NCBI RefSeq assembly: GCF_030704535.1
Contig: NC_081813.1
Span: 2,442,001-2,506,000, forward strand
DNA: 64,000 nt
Origin: Vitis vinifera
Lineage: Eukaryota; Streptophyta; Magnoliopsida; Vitales; Vitaceae
Direction of reading: 5' to 3'
In this document: piece by piece, positions 38,201-49,111 of the stretch
Layout of the letters: every line of letters starts with the position of its first letter
How positions within the stretch are numbered: position 1 is the stretch's first letter
The notes under the pieces: model-generated
Seen by the model: only the letters and a program-made list of their open reading frames with translations
The model's database searches: none
What the model was told of the DNA's origin: nothing
Translations under genes and position numbers: made by a program

Positions 38201-39513
38201 AAATTGATGATTATAACGACATACCATCTTTTTGGTCTGTCTGTGGTTGCAGGAGCCTTTTTACTCTGTAAGCCTCGAGAGCGTTGATGATGGGAGGATG
38301 TGTTGAATTACTCATTTGGGAGATTGAAAACTGAAACTTTGCTGCACTCTCAGGAACTAGGTCGCGTATTGTGGTTGTGTATAAGTAACGAGGAGTGACA
38401 GGTCCATACCAAAGGGTTCCATTCAGAAAGATGTTAAATTCTCTGGACTGGTTCACTTTGAGCTCCTCAACTTCAGCAAAGTGCATGTAGACATAGAATT
38501 GGGTGGTGGGATCACTGGGCTCCCAGGAGAACTCCAAATGTTCACCTGCATTTAATGGTGTGGCTGCAGTCCTCATGACAATGGATGGTGGTTGATATCT
38601 ATTGTGAGAATTAGCATCAATGGTAAGTGAGGTACTTAACACTGCCCATTTACTCGAATTGTAAGGGAACCAGAAGCGGTTGAAAGCATCATCATCAAAC
38701 CTAAGCAAGATATTTGTGCCCAAATAAAATACCAGATATTTACTTATAAGTATCTAGATAAAAGGAATATTGATTTCATTCTTCCTACAAAGGTGCTTAC
38801 CTGATAAATCCCTTGGGTGAACCAAAATCTGGCCTCCAGTAGGGAACCAAAGATCCGGATGCAGTTGTGTAAATGGTATTATTCAGAAGCCTTAGTTATA
38901 GTACTGATATAAATGGTGTTCCGAAGCCTGTATTTACGAGACAGACATATATATAATCTGATGAAAGCTCATGTATGATCTCCTTGCTTGTAATACTGGA
39001 TGCATCATCCAATACCACTGTATCCCATGTATTAACTCCAAGGTGCAGATCAAATTCTGGTAGTTGATCTTTGTCATCATAATTCCCATACAAGAACTCT
39101 GCTCTGATCAAATATTTATTACCTTTTCCTCTTGCAGGTCTTAGGGTGTAACAGTTCTTTATTCCGTCAGGGAAGCTTCTGACATTCACAAACTGCTTTA
39201 GAAAGTTGCTGGTCTTGAATTCAGGTGCGATATTCTTACTGACACCAGTGTCTATGAAGTTTGCATCTGAAGTATAATATATGTGAGTTTCCTCATCATA
39301 ATCGCTGGAATCTTCTGCTAGCCCACAGTCTATGCTTATAAAGCCTGGAAAAGAGAGAGAGAGAGGAGCTTTAGTACTATCCATAGAAAGCAATTGTTGG
39401 CATAGCTAGTTAAAGATTTTGAATTTCAGACCTGATTGATCCTGGGCATGAGCCAGCAGTATAAGAATGAAGATACCCAACAATGCAAAGGGGAAACCTT
39501 CGAACTTGTCCAT
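35273..39513 (-). pseudogene. Malectin-like LRR receptor kinase, copy 2, several inactivating lesions
   Basis: It has the same exon plan as copy 1. Exon 1 (39432-39513) encodes a signal peptide starting MDKFEGFPFALLGIFILILL. Exon 2 is 38801-39344, exon 3 38225-38700 and exon 4 37974-38120. The membrane span VVPIVASVAALFILLTALAI lies near 37085-37165, and kinase exons continue to 35273. Exon 2 contains an in-frame TAA near 38898-38900, where copy 1 reads ALELRLL. Exon 4 is 147 bp against 139 bp in copy 1: an 8-bp insertion inside GVKKNW near 38070 shifts the frame and brings an immediate TGA. In the kinase, LADFRLSR stands where LADFGLSR is expected, so the metal-binding DFG glycine is arginine. 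The [10 protein letters not shown] loop and [11 protein letters not shown] are intact. Translation would end within the malectin-like domain. The loss of function is seen in sequence; the timing is inferred. Confidence 0.85.
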
Positions 39514-39564
39514 TAACCCTTCACGTTCTTCTTGCATAGAAACATGGTGGCTTGGTTGATTTCA

Positions 39565-39576
39565 TCTTATAAATCA
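39565..39576 (-). promoter_or_regulatory. TATA box of receptor kinase copy 2
   Basis: TGATTTATAAGA on the minus strand lies about 55 bases before the start codon at 39513, at the same place as in copy 1. Confidence 0.55.
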
Positions 39577-40893
39577 TGCCTGCCAACTTGCATGTTCCCA
39601 GGAGTATTACAATGACATAAAATTATCCAAGCATGCAAGTCAATTGTTGCTGTGGATATGGATGACTATAACTCATGACAAAGGGGTAAGTCTTTAATAG
39701 AAATGCTTGAGCTGACTTGGTCTATTGTCATCTGGTAACTTTGCTATTGACCTTGCCCTGCATGCTGGGTCAAGAAGGCTTTCAAACTTAATTGCTAGGA
39801 TCAGCCTTTGGACATTTCATAACTAGATCCCAAACTCAGAATAACACTCACCTCACTATTCCCCACATCTCATCTCCCGCATGAGCTATAGAGGCAATAA
39901 CTAATCCTTTTCTCTAAATAGACACTACCTATTCGAAGATAAGCGCCTTTGTAGGAGATTGAACTCCTTGGTCTGCCAATTTGCCTATAGGGTTATAGAA
40001 ACATTGACTAGCAATGTTAAAGAGTGGAACTGGACATAGTTTTTCTAGCTAATATCATCACTAAGTAAAATCATTAAAGTCTGAAGTCAAACCAATGGGA
40101 GCAAATATCTTCCTTCCCTAACAAATCGAACTGCATAGTAAACATTACTTGAGCTCATTGACTTGCAAATATGTAAAGAAAATTTCTCAGAAGTAAAATG
40201 TCTGCATACAAGAGATGTGATGTATAGACTATAAAATGAATACCCTTCATGGAATGACAGCATACCTGCTCTTAGCAGAAGAATCGTTCATAGCTGAGCA
40301 GTAAGACAAAGTTCTAATAATCTGCTATAAACCAGTGATCCAATGGAATAAGTTTAAAAATTACAACAGGTCATTCAACAATATAATCAAACAATAACAT
40401 ATCTTTCAACAATGTGAATGAAAAACAATATCTTTGACTATTTGATGATATGTTGGGGATTTTGCCAAGTTGAATCTTCTGCAACTGAAATGTCTGCTTC
40501 ATGATTACTAATGGAAATATGGTTGCTATCTCAGTGAAGTCACTGAAATGTACAACATTTTGTATCAGGTACGGGAGGCCTATAAGTCAATGAAAGCAAC
40601 AGCTTTTCTTGCTGACGGGCCATTGTTATTGGTGGCTCATCAACTGCAATGGCTTCCTCGCAGAAAATATAAACCAACCAATAGACCATTTCTTTCTCCT
40701 GGTTGGCTTTCCGGTCTACTCAAAAAAGAAGCAGCTACTTGCAGAGTGACATGGTGGACAGTAACGTATCTCTACCATTATATTTCTTTTTATATAATCT
40801 ATGCATTTTTAAGTCTATTAATCCCACGTAATGACATGGTGGTTTTATATTGGAAAATTCTAGTCTAATGAGAAAATTCATTTCATTGCCTAT
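39577..40893. other. Duplicated spacer upstream of copy 2
   Basis: No gene. The frame at 40548-40868 is open but its sequence is a duplicate of spacer DNA at 30655-30790, where it is not open, so it is not a gene. The LTR-type element is inserted at the right edge of this spacer. Confidence 0.6.
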
Positions 40894-42042
40894 TGTAGAC
40901 CCCCATTTTGGGAGTCATTCTGCAGCTTGCTTTTAGCCAGGTGTCGCGCTCCTAAGCACCCACGTGTCAATCCCTGATTGGCCATCATGGAATCAGAGTA
41001 GTGCTTTTGAAGGCCAATCCGGGGTCGACACGTGTCATCATGGAATCAGACAAAAATCATTTTGGCTGTTATTTGAGGGAGAAAAGCCAGCTGCATGGAG
41101 AGGTCGTCTGGCCGTTGGAGGAGTGCTTTTTGGAAGGCTGCAGAGTAGTGGGGGCTGCGGGCAGGAGCTCTGAGCAGGCGGTTAGAGATATTTTGGAGGA
41201 GAAAAAGCTGGTTTTGGCTGGAGAGGGGGAGATTGACATTTAGAGAGACGTTTTTCTTGCCTGAGGGTCAAGTTTTTTTGCGGCTGGAGGATTTTTTTTG
41301 AGAGGAGCCGTTAGAGACATTTTCGGGGAGAGCAAGCTGCCAGGAGCTGAGGGGAAGACATCTAGTGCACTTTCAGGTAAGCTCACGAGGAACCATACAA
41401 TATTTCCTTTGATTCTGGGTATCATTTCACTGGGTGTCTTAGATGATTTATTTGTCGGTTTTCCACCTGTGTTGCTGATTCTTCCCCTGTTTCTTTGATT
41501 TGACTCGAAAAAAATTGGTGAACTTCTTGTTATCTTATTAATTGTGAGGTGTTTAAAGTTATTGTTTTCACTTCTACTTTGGATCTGCTTGAGATTTTCC
41601 CACCCACTTCCTGCTCATTGCTCATCATGAAATGAAGCTATATTTACATCATGTTTTTGTCTCTCTTATATGCATGCTCTGTTTTTCTTCTCCCTCTCCT
41701 CTGTTTCTGGTAATTTTCTCGAAAGTTGGGTATCATGTTTGGTCTGGTTGTGTTGATCGGAGTGTTTCTAAGAGAACTCAGATGAAGAGGATGATGGTCA
41801 TTAGTATATGAACTGTAGCAGCATCTGACCTATCAGCCGCAGTCATCCACCGGGCTATGTGTCTGCTTCAAAAAGGATTCAGCAATCATGATACGGCCTA
41901 CTGGGCATGCAGCTTTATGCATGATCTTGTTAGGGCATGCCAGGATCATTATGGCAAACGGTGTTGGGGAATCGGTCTGAGACTTGGATTTCAGAGCTGT
42001 GTCTTTTTCCCCAAGTTTCAAGAATTTGTCTATTGACCGTAT

Positions 42043-42440
42043 GGTTCCAGCTTGTAAAATGACTCTGGCAAGGCTGCTCCGGTCTGTCATTTTCCGTGTT
42101 CGTCAAACAGCAGAGAGGTCAGGACGTCGGTCCGATCAATTCCGCGTTATGGCTGTCTCAAGAACTAAGCCAGTCTCTCACATCTGACAAGTCCGCGACG
42201 TCGGTCAGCTTTGTTTTGGCGAAAGCTACGTTCAGGAGATGAATGAAAGAGCACCACAGCTTCCAAAAGACATTGAATGGTATTTTATTGAGCAGTTGTA
42301 GAGTAATAAGATGACACAGCTCCTGGCTACAATCCTCAATCTGGCCATGGTTGAAGGTGTAATTAATGAGAAGAAAGCATTTGAAGGTTTTGGTTCAAGT
42401 GGATAATAGTGGAGAGTTGTCCAGATGTGGTAGGTGACGC
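42043..42440 (+). pseudogene. Captured fragment of a PLP homeostasis protein gene (YggS/PLPBP type)
   Basis: Inside the LTR-type fossil. Wording such as RSVIFRVRQTAERSGRRSDQ and, in another part, NERAPQLPKDIEWYFIEQL matches the N-terminal part of the plant pyridoxal-phosphate-binding YggS/PROSC family. Sequence from separate parts of the domain runs on without an obvious intron, which is compatible with capture from a spliced transcript. The piece is decayed and cannot give the family protein. Confidence 0.75.
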
Positions 42441-42639
42441 CATCATTGGGTAGAGATACCGGGAAATCTCAGGAACAGTTCCGAACATTGAGATGAAATG
42501 GGCTCCCCTATGCAGGGCCGTGCATGTCTAGACATGCCTTCACGAACTTTTCCATCCAAAATTCATTCCATCAAATTTGAGTACCAGGCCAAACCATTCT
42601 TCAGGCTCAGATGTTACCTGTGTCAATCCATTCTGCTGT

Positions 42640-42930
42640 TGTTGGAAGGAGGTTATTCAATCTGGCGTTGCTCCCCATTTTGTTGGGGTTTTTGAGAGGA
42701 AAGCTTCCCACATTTTCAATTTGAAGCAGCATGGGCTCTCACAAACATTGCTTTTGAGACATCTGATAATACTAATGTGGTAATTGATCGAGAGGCTATC
42801 CCGGTGTTTGTGAAACTCCTTGATCCTCCAAGTGAGGATATTCGTGAACAGGTCGTGGGGCCCTAAGAAATGTTGCTAGTGATTTCCCCAGAGGCCATGA
42901 TATTATCTTTGGTCATGAGGCTCAGTTTCT
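42640..42930 (+). pseudogene. Captured fragment of an importin alpha gene
   Basis: Inside the LTR-type fossil. Stretches reading EVIQSGVAPHFVG, and further on [20 protein letters not shown], match two neighbouring armadillo repeats of plant importin alpha, the nuclear import adaptor. Only about two of the ten repeats are present. The fragment is decayed and non-functional as importin. Confidence 0.8.
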
Positions 42931-44079
42931 TTGCTAGTGCAGTGGGAAGAACTCGTCAAGCTACCTATGCATGAATGCGTGGTGTCCAAAGTTCTCCATC
43001 AGCTACAAAAGCGAACAGAAAGTGGTGATTATGTTCTCGTCTTTGAGGATACTAAAATAAGCAAGGGTACCTTTCATGATGTTGTTCCTGTAAGTGAGTC
43101 TGCCAGAATTCCCAAGGCGTAGGGGATATTAAAATATCCTTACTGGACCCCACCACTAAAGAGGAAGCACGATGATAACTCATCCTTGCAGCAATGAATA
43201 TCTCCTCTCTAATTCAATGTTATGCAATGAAGGTTCACTATGGCAGACGCAATCATTACCTCTGAGAATCTATCCCTTTCGTCGCCATTGAATCCCTCGG
43301 ACCCTATAATCCGCTGATGCACTCTTTAGATCTCTGCTTCTCAGAGATTATGTAGCCATGCAATCAGGCGAAGGTGAGAACTGAATGCTGTTTCCCCCAG
43401 CACCAATGTAGCAGATGCAAATCTTATAAGAAAGCCAAAAAGAAGTTGTCCTCGAACCACGCCGGCGGCTTGCCGCCGTCAGCGAAGCCTTCTGCCAGTC
43501 CACTCATTACCCAACCTTAATCCTTTCTGAACCCATTCATACCCATCACCCTCTGTTCGTTTCCTACACCCTGTATAACCGCCAAAATCCATCCAAAGTC
43601 TTCATCAAAGTTCCAAGTTCACCCATCCAGGTGCATGAGAACCCCGCACGTCACTCACCTATATCCTTCATACCCATCTTCTTCTCTCCCATACCCATTT
43701 TCCATTATCTCCACACCCGTTCTCTAAACCCGTTAAACCCATTCCATGTCTATCTACACCACCACCCTACCCAAGACTACACCTATCAACCCATGGCCCG
43801 TCTTTGGCATCACACATGGTTGCCTAAAGCTCCTCCAAATCATTCACTCATATGCTTGGACACCATGCAAACCAAACCACCTAACCACCCTACCCATTTC
43901 TCTCTCTATGCTTCCACATCATTTACCCACCACCGTTAATTCCCTATTCACCAGTTATTCATCCTCTTACATGCATGCAGTTCACGCATTCTCCCCCATG
44001 ACATATCCTTGCCCGTTCTGCCATGTATTCTTTCCTCACAGCTCATCTCATACCCTCATGCACACCACCACTCTCATGC
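42931..44079 (+). other. Unassigned interior of the LTR-type fossil
   Basis: Between the importin alpha and NDPK pieces lies sequence with short gene-like stretches (42931-43125 and 43370-43500, the latter GC-rich with CGGCGGCTTGCCGCCG). I could not assign these to a family. They may be further captured fragments. The part 43500-44075 is strongly C/T/A-rich on this strand and resembles a gene leader. Confidence 0.4.
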
Positions 44080-44440
44080 ATGGCTCTCCAAATCGCTCCT
44101 CGAGTTTCAAGGTTTCTGGTTTTGTTGCTTCTGGTTTCTGTCTCTTTTATTGGCAGATCTTCAAGCAGTGGAAGTGCTGAAAAAGAGCAAACATTTGCAA
44201 TGATAAGACCGGATAGGCTGTCTGGGAACTATACTGATGAGATAAAGAACGCTATTCTGGAGTCTGGTTTTATCATTCTCAGGGAAATGACAGTCCGGCT
44301 TGATGAGGATACTGCTAGAAAATTTTATGCCGAACACTCTTCGAGAAGTTTCTTTCCTGCCCTTGTCAAATACACGGCCAGTGGTCCAGTTTTGGTTATA
44401 GTCCTGGAGAAGGTAAATACTGTTACTGACTGGCGTGCTA
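44080..44440 (+). pseudogene. Captured fragment of a nucleoside diphosphate kinase gene
   Basis: Inside the LTR-type fossil. The piece includes the original start and a hydrophobic leader (MALQIAPRVSRFLVLLLLV), then wording such as EQTFAMIRPDRLSGNYTDEI and YAEHSSRSFFPALVKY. This matches the leader-bearing plant NDPK of the At1g17410 type. It covers about the N-terminal half of the enzyme and ends before the catalytic-histidine region, so it is a fragment only. A C-rich stretch (43500-44075) precedes it and may be the captured 5' leader of the same gene. Confidence 0.85.
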
Positions 44441-47249
44441 ATTGCGTCCACTTTGAGGCTTAGAGTCATGGCTTTTGGCATTTGACTCCTATCCCAGCTA
44501 TGTCTAGTGGGACCAGGGAATTTGGCAAGGTCAGCTTAATGGGATGCATGTATGAAATTCATTGCTAAGTGCGCCTCGACAGTAGCTCTTGGTTTAGTCA
44601 TTTGCCACGTGATGAGATGCATCACGAGATTGGGCCGCGTGTCCCATGTTGACGATTGAAGGGATCTTTTCTGTCTCCAACTGCAGTGAAGGTGGCATGG
44701 ATGAATGACCAAGTTATGACCACTTTTTGGGCCACGTGCCACCCCCTCAAAATTCTCTCTCCCTTTGATTTCAAAAATAATTTCTTAACCTCGTTTTCAA
44801 ATGTTTTTCCGACTTTTGTTTTCTTTTAACGATTTCAAATCATCTAATCTTTCATCCTTAGAGTTTTTAGATACCAACATCCCATTTTCAATAAAATTTG
44901 GTTGCCATTTTCTCTCTAGCAAGCCACTTTACAATTTTTCAGGATTTTAAAATGATTTAAAGTAAACATGAATTTAATTTCCGTAATTCCGAGTGATGGA
45001 ATTTATGGAATTAGTTCATGCAGAAATAAACCGGGCTTTGGTGGGGGCCCTACATATGTGATTTCATGATTGATTTACTAATTAGTTGATTGGCTTTCCA
45101 GACATGATTGATTTGCTATATTCTTGATATGCGCTTAATTATATCTGTTTATTGTTCACTAACCATGTTTCATGATAGCGCATTCGTGATTGCTGCCCAG
45201 GTATGCATCTATTCATATTTTGCTCATTCTTTATATATGTTTTGCCTCTCATATTGTGCATGATCGATTTGAGTATTCATCGATTTTCCTATTGATTGCC
45301 ATGTCAGTTTCATCTCATTAGTAGAGACCCGACTTTAGGGACTTAGAGGGGTGCTACGGTCTTTACCGTACCTTCCCGATAAGTAACCTGACCCCCGAAC
45401 CCGATCCGGTTTTTCACAGACCGCCTTTTCCAAAATAAGGAGTCACACTTAGGGTTTTTCTTTCTTATTTTGTTTACCCTTTAAAAATAAAACAAAAATA
45501 AGTGGCGACTCCAAGTCAATTTTTAATGAATAAAAATCATTTTTTCTAAAATAAAATCGAGCTCGCCATCGAGTGGGAAACGCATTGAGCGAGTCGAAAT
45601 GCGGGGTCCACACCTATTTTCCATACATCTTGAAGAAAAAGTGTTGGAAAAAGGGGATGAATGAAATTAAGTAAATCCATTGAATTAAGTAAATTCATTC
45701 ATTTTTCCATAATTCTAAGAGTCTCAAGAAGCCAAATTCATTTTGGCTTTCTGAACCTGTCTGTGTTCTTCCCTCCTTGAAGTCTATAAATAGTGGTAGA
45801 CTTTCTTTCAAAAAAGTACAGAAAAACTTTGGAGTATTGTCAGAGTGTTTAAGAGTTCCTTCCTTCCGTGTCCGTGATAGAGTTGAACAATTTCCAGTTC
45901 GCCGGAGTGGCTGCAGAGTGCTGTTGCTGCCATTCGAAGATAATTTTATCCTAGGAGACAGACGCCTTGCGATTCTCAAAGCACCTGTGGAGAAGGCGAA
46001 TCTGTTTTAAGGAGATTGTGTTTTCCACAAGACTCGGTCTAATCTTCTTCCTTAATTCTCTGTTTTTTTTTTTCAGTTTTCTTTTATTTTCTTATGAACT
46101 AACCAGTGTGTGCAGTGTGGTTGTCTAACAAAAAGAACATAGAAAATCATAAATGCCCCTTCTTGAGTAGAAAAACTTCTCTTAAACAAGAGCCTTTTGG
46201 CATTCTTGTTTGGAAGATCCGCGTTGGTGTATAAGGTTAGTTGGCAATTTTGGTCTCTTACTTACTAGGATGGGACTTACTTCCTTGGGTCTGATTGGTC
46301 TCAAGACAACTTTCGACTTCATCAAATTTGGATTTGAGTTGGTTTAGAGTTAATAATTTTGAGCGAAGTATGTATTTAAGGATTGGTAAAGTTTTTGGAA
46401 TGGTTAATACAAGAAATTCCCAAGTGTTTAAATACTCTTGCAGGGTATTCAAATGTTGTCTTTTTTTCTTAAAGTTAGTGGATTATATCACAATCAAGAG
46501 ACCATCGATGTTTTTTTTATACTTGGTGGTTTGTTAGATGGTTTTTTCACGTTATATCTTGTGTCATCGTGTATGATTGAAATTCTTTGTATATGTGTGG
46601 TATTGATGAACTTTATAATAAATTAAAGAAGTAAACTTAAAAATAATTGGGAATTAAATTTGAACTTGGGATGATTTTTCATATATCAAGACTTGAAAAT
46701 TTCATATATCAAGAATATATCATGGTGATTGGACTTGAAGTTTGTTGGGCTAGGCCCATAGGGGTTCTAGCCTATAAAAGGCCCTTTTCAAGCCCACATG
46801 TTGGGTTGCTCTTTTGGGTGTATCTGAGCCCAACCATAGGTGGCATCCGGGGCTTCTTTTGGTGAAGCTGAAGAACAAAAATTGGGAGGCCGTCCAAAAG
46901 AGAAAAGAGGGAAAACAGGTGTTGTTTATTCTAGGGCTCAAGGATACAAATCAAGTTGTGTATCTTATGTGGGTGATCTCTTCAACTTTGCATGTTGATA
47001 TGTTCTTGGATTATTGTTATTGTCCTCTCTTGCTTGGAGGATGGCTATCATCCCCAACAACTTCACCATCCCCTGCAGGTGTAAATCACTGATGCGTTCC
47101 AGGGAATTCTAACAACTATAAAGAATCATTTCATAAGGGCAAAAGTTGTTCTTAGTTTATGATCTTAGGGACGTTGTTAATGATAGTTCTTCAGCATCAT
47201 CTTAGGGCTACGCCCACAGAGTTGCTGGCTCTGTCGTTAAATTTTGCAC

Positions 47250-47445
47250 TAGCAATCATTCTTCAAAAATTGTTTTTTAAAATAGTTTTAATCGTTTTCA
47301 AAAATCAAAGTTCTAAAAATAACCCAAAAAAATTGAAAACATAAATTCTAAGAAAACTGGTTTTTAAAAAATCTAATAAACGTGTTTCTAAATTAGAAAC
47401 TGTTTTCTGTTCTTAAGAACAATATCCAAACAACCAAACAACCCA
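47250..47445. mobile_element. MITE-like fragment related to the 48350 element
   Basis: The right edge GTTCTTAAGAACAATATCC with CAAACAACC is close in style to the right edge of the 48350-48712 MITE, and the left part CATTCTTCAAAAATTGTTTT resembles its left arm. No target duplication was found, so this is a tentative relative. Confidence 0.35.
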
Positions 47446-47947
47446 TCCGCATCGGAAACAGATAGGCTGGTAATGTCTTTCCAAGCAACTGCTGCAACAC
47501 ATGAGGAAAATCATCCACCCAATTCAATAAAGATTAGCTTGGCTAAGATTAAACTATAAATTTACAGTGCTGATAATATTAAAATTCAGTCGAGAAATGG
47601 TTCCATTCTAAAGCCTGAACTAATTATTTGTTAGGTGGCAATTACAAGCATTATAGAGAAAAAGTAACAATAGCAAATCGGTATTGAAAGCTACGGGATG
47701 TAGCTATAATTTTTGAGAGTGATGTCTATCTTGTTATTCTGCATATACATTATCTTCTTACCAGCAAGTCCATGATTAGAAGTTTTAACCTGTTGATGGA
47801 ATTACAACCTCAGAGAAGGCTTCTAGTAATGGTTAATCTTGATGTTGTCACCTTTACTCCATGAAAGGAACCTGTGGAAAAAAACCGAAAAGAAAATCAA
47901 AATCACCAAATTAGTTGCCTCAAAACATGAATATGGCAAAAATAACA

Positions 47948-48050
47948 CCCCTTGAGGCCTGGCTCGAGTGGTAAAGGTTTGAGAAATGTTTGTGAGAGGT
48001 TTACGATAGAGGGGGCAAAAATTTATTCATAACAAAAAATGAAATAGCAG
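47948..48050 (+). mobile_element. Possible tRNA-derived SINE head
   Basis: GAGGCCTGGCTCGAGTGGTA resembles the A-box part of tRNA-related SINEs, and about 45 bp later GAGAGGTTTACGATAGAGGG stands where a B box would be, though it departs from GGTTCGAATCC. There is no clear tail or target duplication. Confidence 0.4.
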
Positions 48051-48349
48051 AAGTAACTCCTTAGGTGAGATTTCTATGAAATGCTCAAGACTTAAAGAGT
48101 AGACGAATATTTGGGCATCTTGTGGAAATGGAAATATTTCTTTTCTGTTCACATTGCACTGAAAATGAATCCTTTATGTTTCTCATGGAATTTGCCAATC
48201 AGCTTATTATTTCAAGCCATAAAAAATTTTATCCACATTTGGAGCCTAGAGAATGTCTTGAATTCCTGAAATCTTTTGAAGGAGAATATGTAGTGATCTA
48301 AGTGCCACTTCAACAGCCCTTTAGTACAAAAAAGGCCATACTGCCTTAG

Positions 48350-48712
48350 CTGTTTGATAATTGTTCTTGAAAACAATTTCCTAACTTAGAAAACATGTTT
48401 GGTAAACTTTTGGGAAAAATTTGTCTTTTGACAAAAAACAATTTTTCCCGGAATTTGTTTTGAAAACTGCTTTTTTTTTTTAAACAAATTTGAGATGTTT
48501 TCAATTGTCTTTTGAGTAACAATTAAAAAAAAAAGAGAGTACTTCAAAAACTTTTATATTATACATAAGTATATGGTAGTTTCATTAAAAATAAGTCAGG
48601 AAAAGCGTTTTTTATATCTGAGTTCTTAAACATAATTTCATTCTTGAAAACAGTTGAAAATTCTTAAAAACCATTTTTTGAGAATTGTTTTTAAGAACAT
48701 TGCCAAACAAGC
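48350..48712. mobile_element. 363-bp MITE with inverted ends and CCTTAG flanks
   Basis: The left end CTGTTTGATAATTGTTCTTG and the right end, read inverted, GCTTGTTTGGCAATGTTCTT are alike over about 35 bp including AAAACAATT. CCTTAG occurs directly outside both ends (48344-48349 and 48713-48718). The interior is AT-rich and non-coding. The class is unclear; hAT-like MITEs usually have 8-bp duplications. Confidence 0.65.
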
Positions 48713-49111
48713 CCTTAGTTCTTTAATATTTTGGTTGGAGGCTTCCTAAGCTTTTCTTGTCATTTGGTTTCTATTTTTCTATACTTTTCTCCATTTGATG
48801 GTCATCTTTTTAATTCAAAAGAGCTCATGATTTTCAGAAACTCAATTTTACTTTCATGATTCCAAGCATGAGTTTTTTAAAGTTTTATGATATAATGATG
48901 GGGAATTTAGTCAGCTAAAATGCTCCCAATAAACTAATCTACCAATTACTAGTTTGTTAAAGACAGAAAAACAGGTGCTAGACAATTGTTCCCAAGTATC
49001 AATACAGTACAGAAACATCAATAAAAACATTCGAAAACTGCATTAACCAAAGGTTGAAGTGCAATAAAAGGTTAATTTGAATATTTTTTTGTCAGAAAAA
49101 GAATTACCTCT

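Larger units (their letters stand above)
40894..45612 (+). mobile_element. LTR-type fossil (Ty3/gypsy-like ends) with captured host gene pieces
   Basis: The element begins TGTAGACCCCCATTTTGG and ends GAAATGCGGGGTCCACA, thus TG...CA, and is flanked on both sides by the 5-bp direct repeat CCTAT (40889-40893 and 45613-45617). That is the signature of LTR retrotransposon integration. The right 300 bp, with GTGGCGACTCCAAGTC and CGAGTGGGAAACGCATTGAG, is typical of the 3' end of long gypsy-type LTRs of plants. I see no second copy of the left end inside, so it is either a very long solo LTR or a non-autonomous derivative. It encodes no retroelement proteins that I can see and is broken. Its interior holds fragments of at least three host genes, all in + orientation. 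The intact 5-bp duplication suggests moderate age. Confidence 0.75.
45618..49111. other. Intergenic region with promoter-like and MITE sequences
   Basis: No gene is seen. TATAAATA at 45785 followed by a short open frame, and TATAAAAG at 46773 followed by a transcribed-looking stretch, could be decayed LTR or promoter remnants; I cannot name a family. A MITE-like arm occupies about 47250-47445, a SINE-like stretch about 47948-48050 and a MITE 48350-48712. The last few hundred bases are probably 3' UTR of the VPS32 gene. Confidence 0.45.

Noticed and set aside
40548-40868. 106-codon open frame in the kinase array spacer
   Set aside because: Its sequence is a duplicate of spacer at 30655-30790 where the frame is not kept, so there is no sign of coding selection.
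43631-44203. Long open frames rich in His, Pro, Thr and Ser
   Set aside because: They arise from the C-rich stretch inside the LTR-type fossil; the only recognisable coding match here is the start of the NDPK fragment.
40894-45612. Interpretation as a Mutator or CACTA Pack element because TGTAGACCCC and GGGGTCCACA are imperfect inverted repeats
   Set aside because: The duplication is 5 bp (Mutator needs 9, CACTA 3), ends are TG/CA, and the right end resembles long gypsy LTRs.
45777-46010. 77-codon frame after a TATA box
   Set aside because: No recognisable domain; it looks like a decayed promoter or LTR-type stretch rather than a gene.
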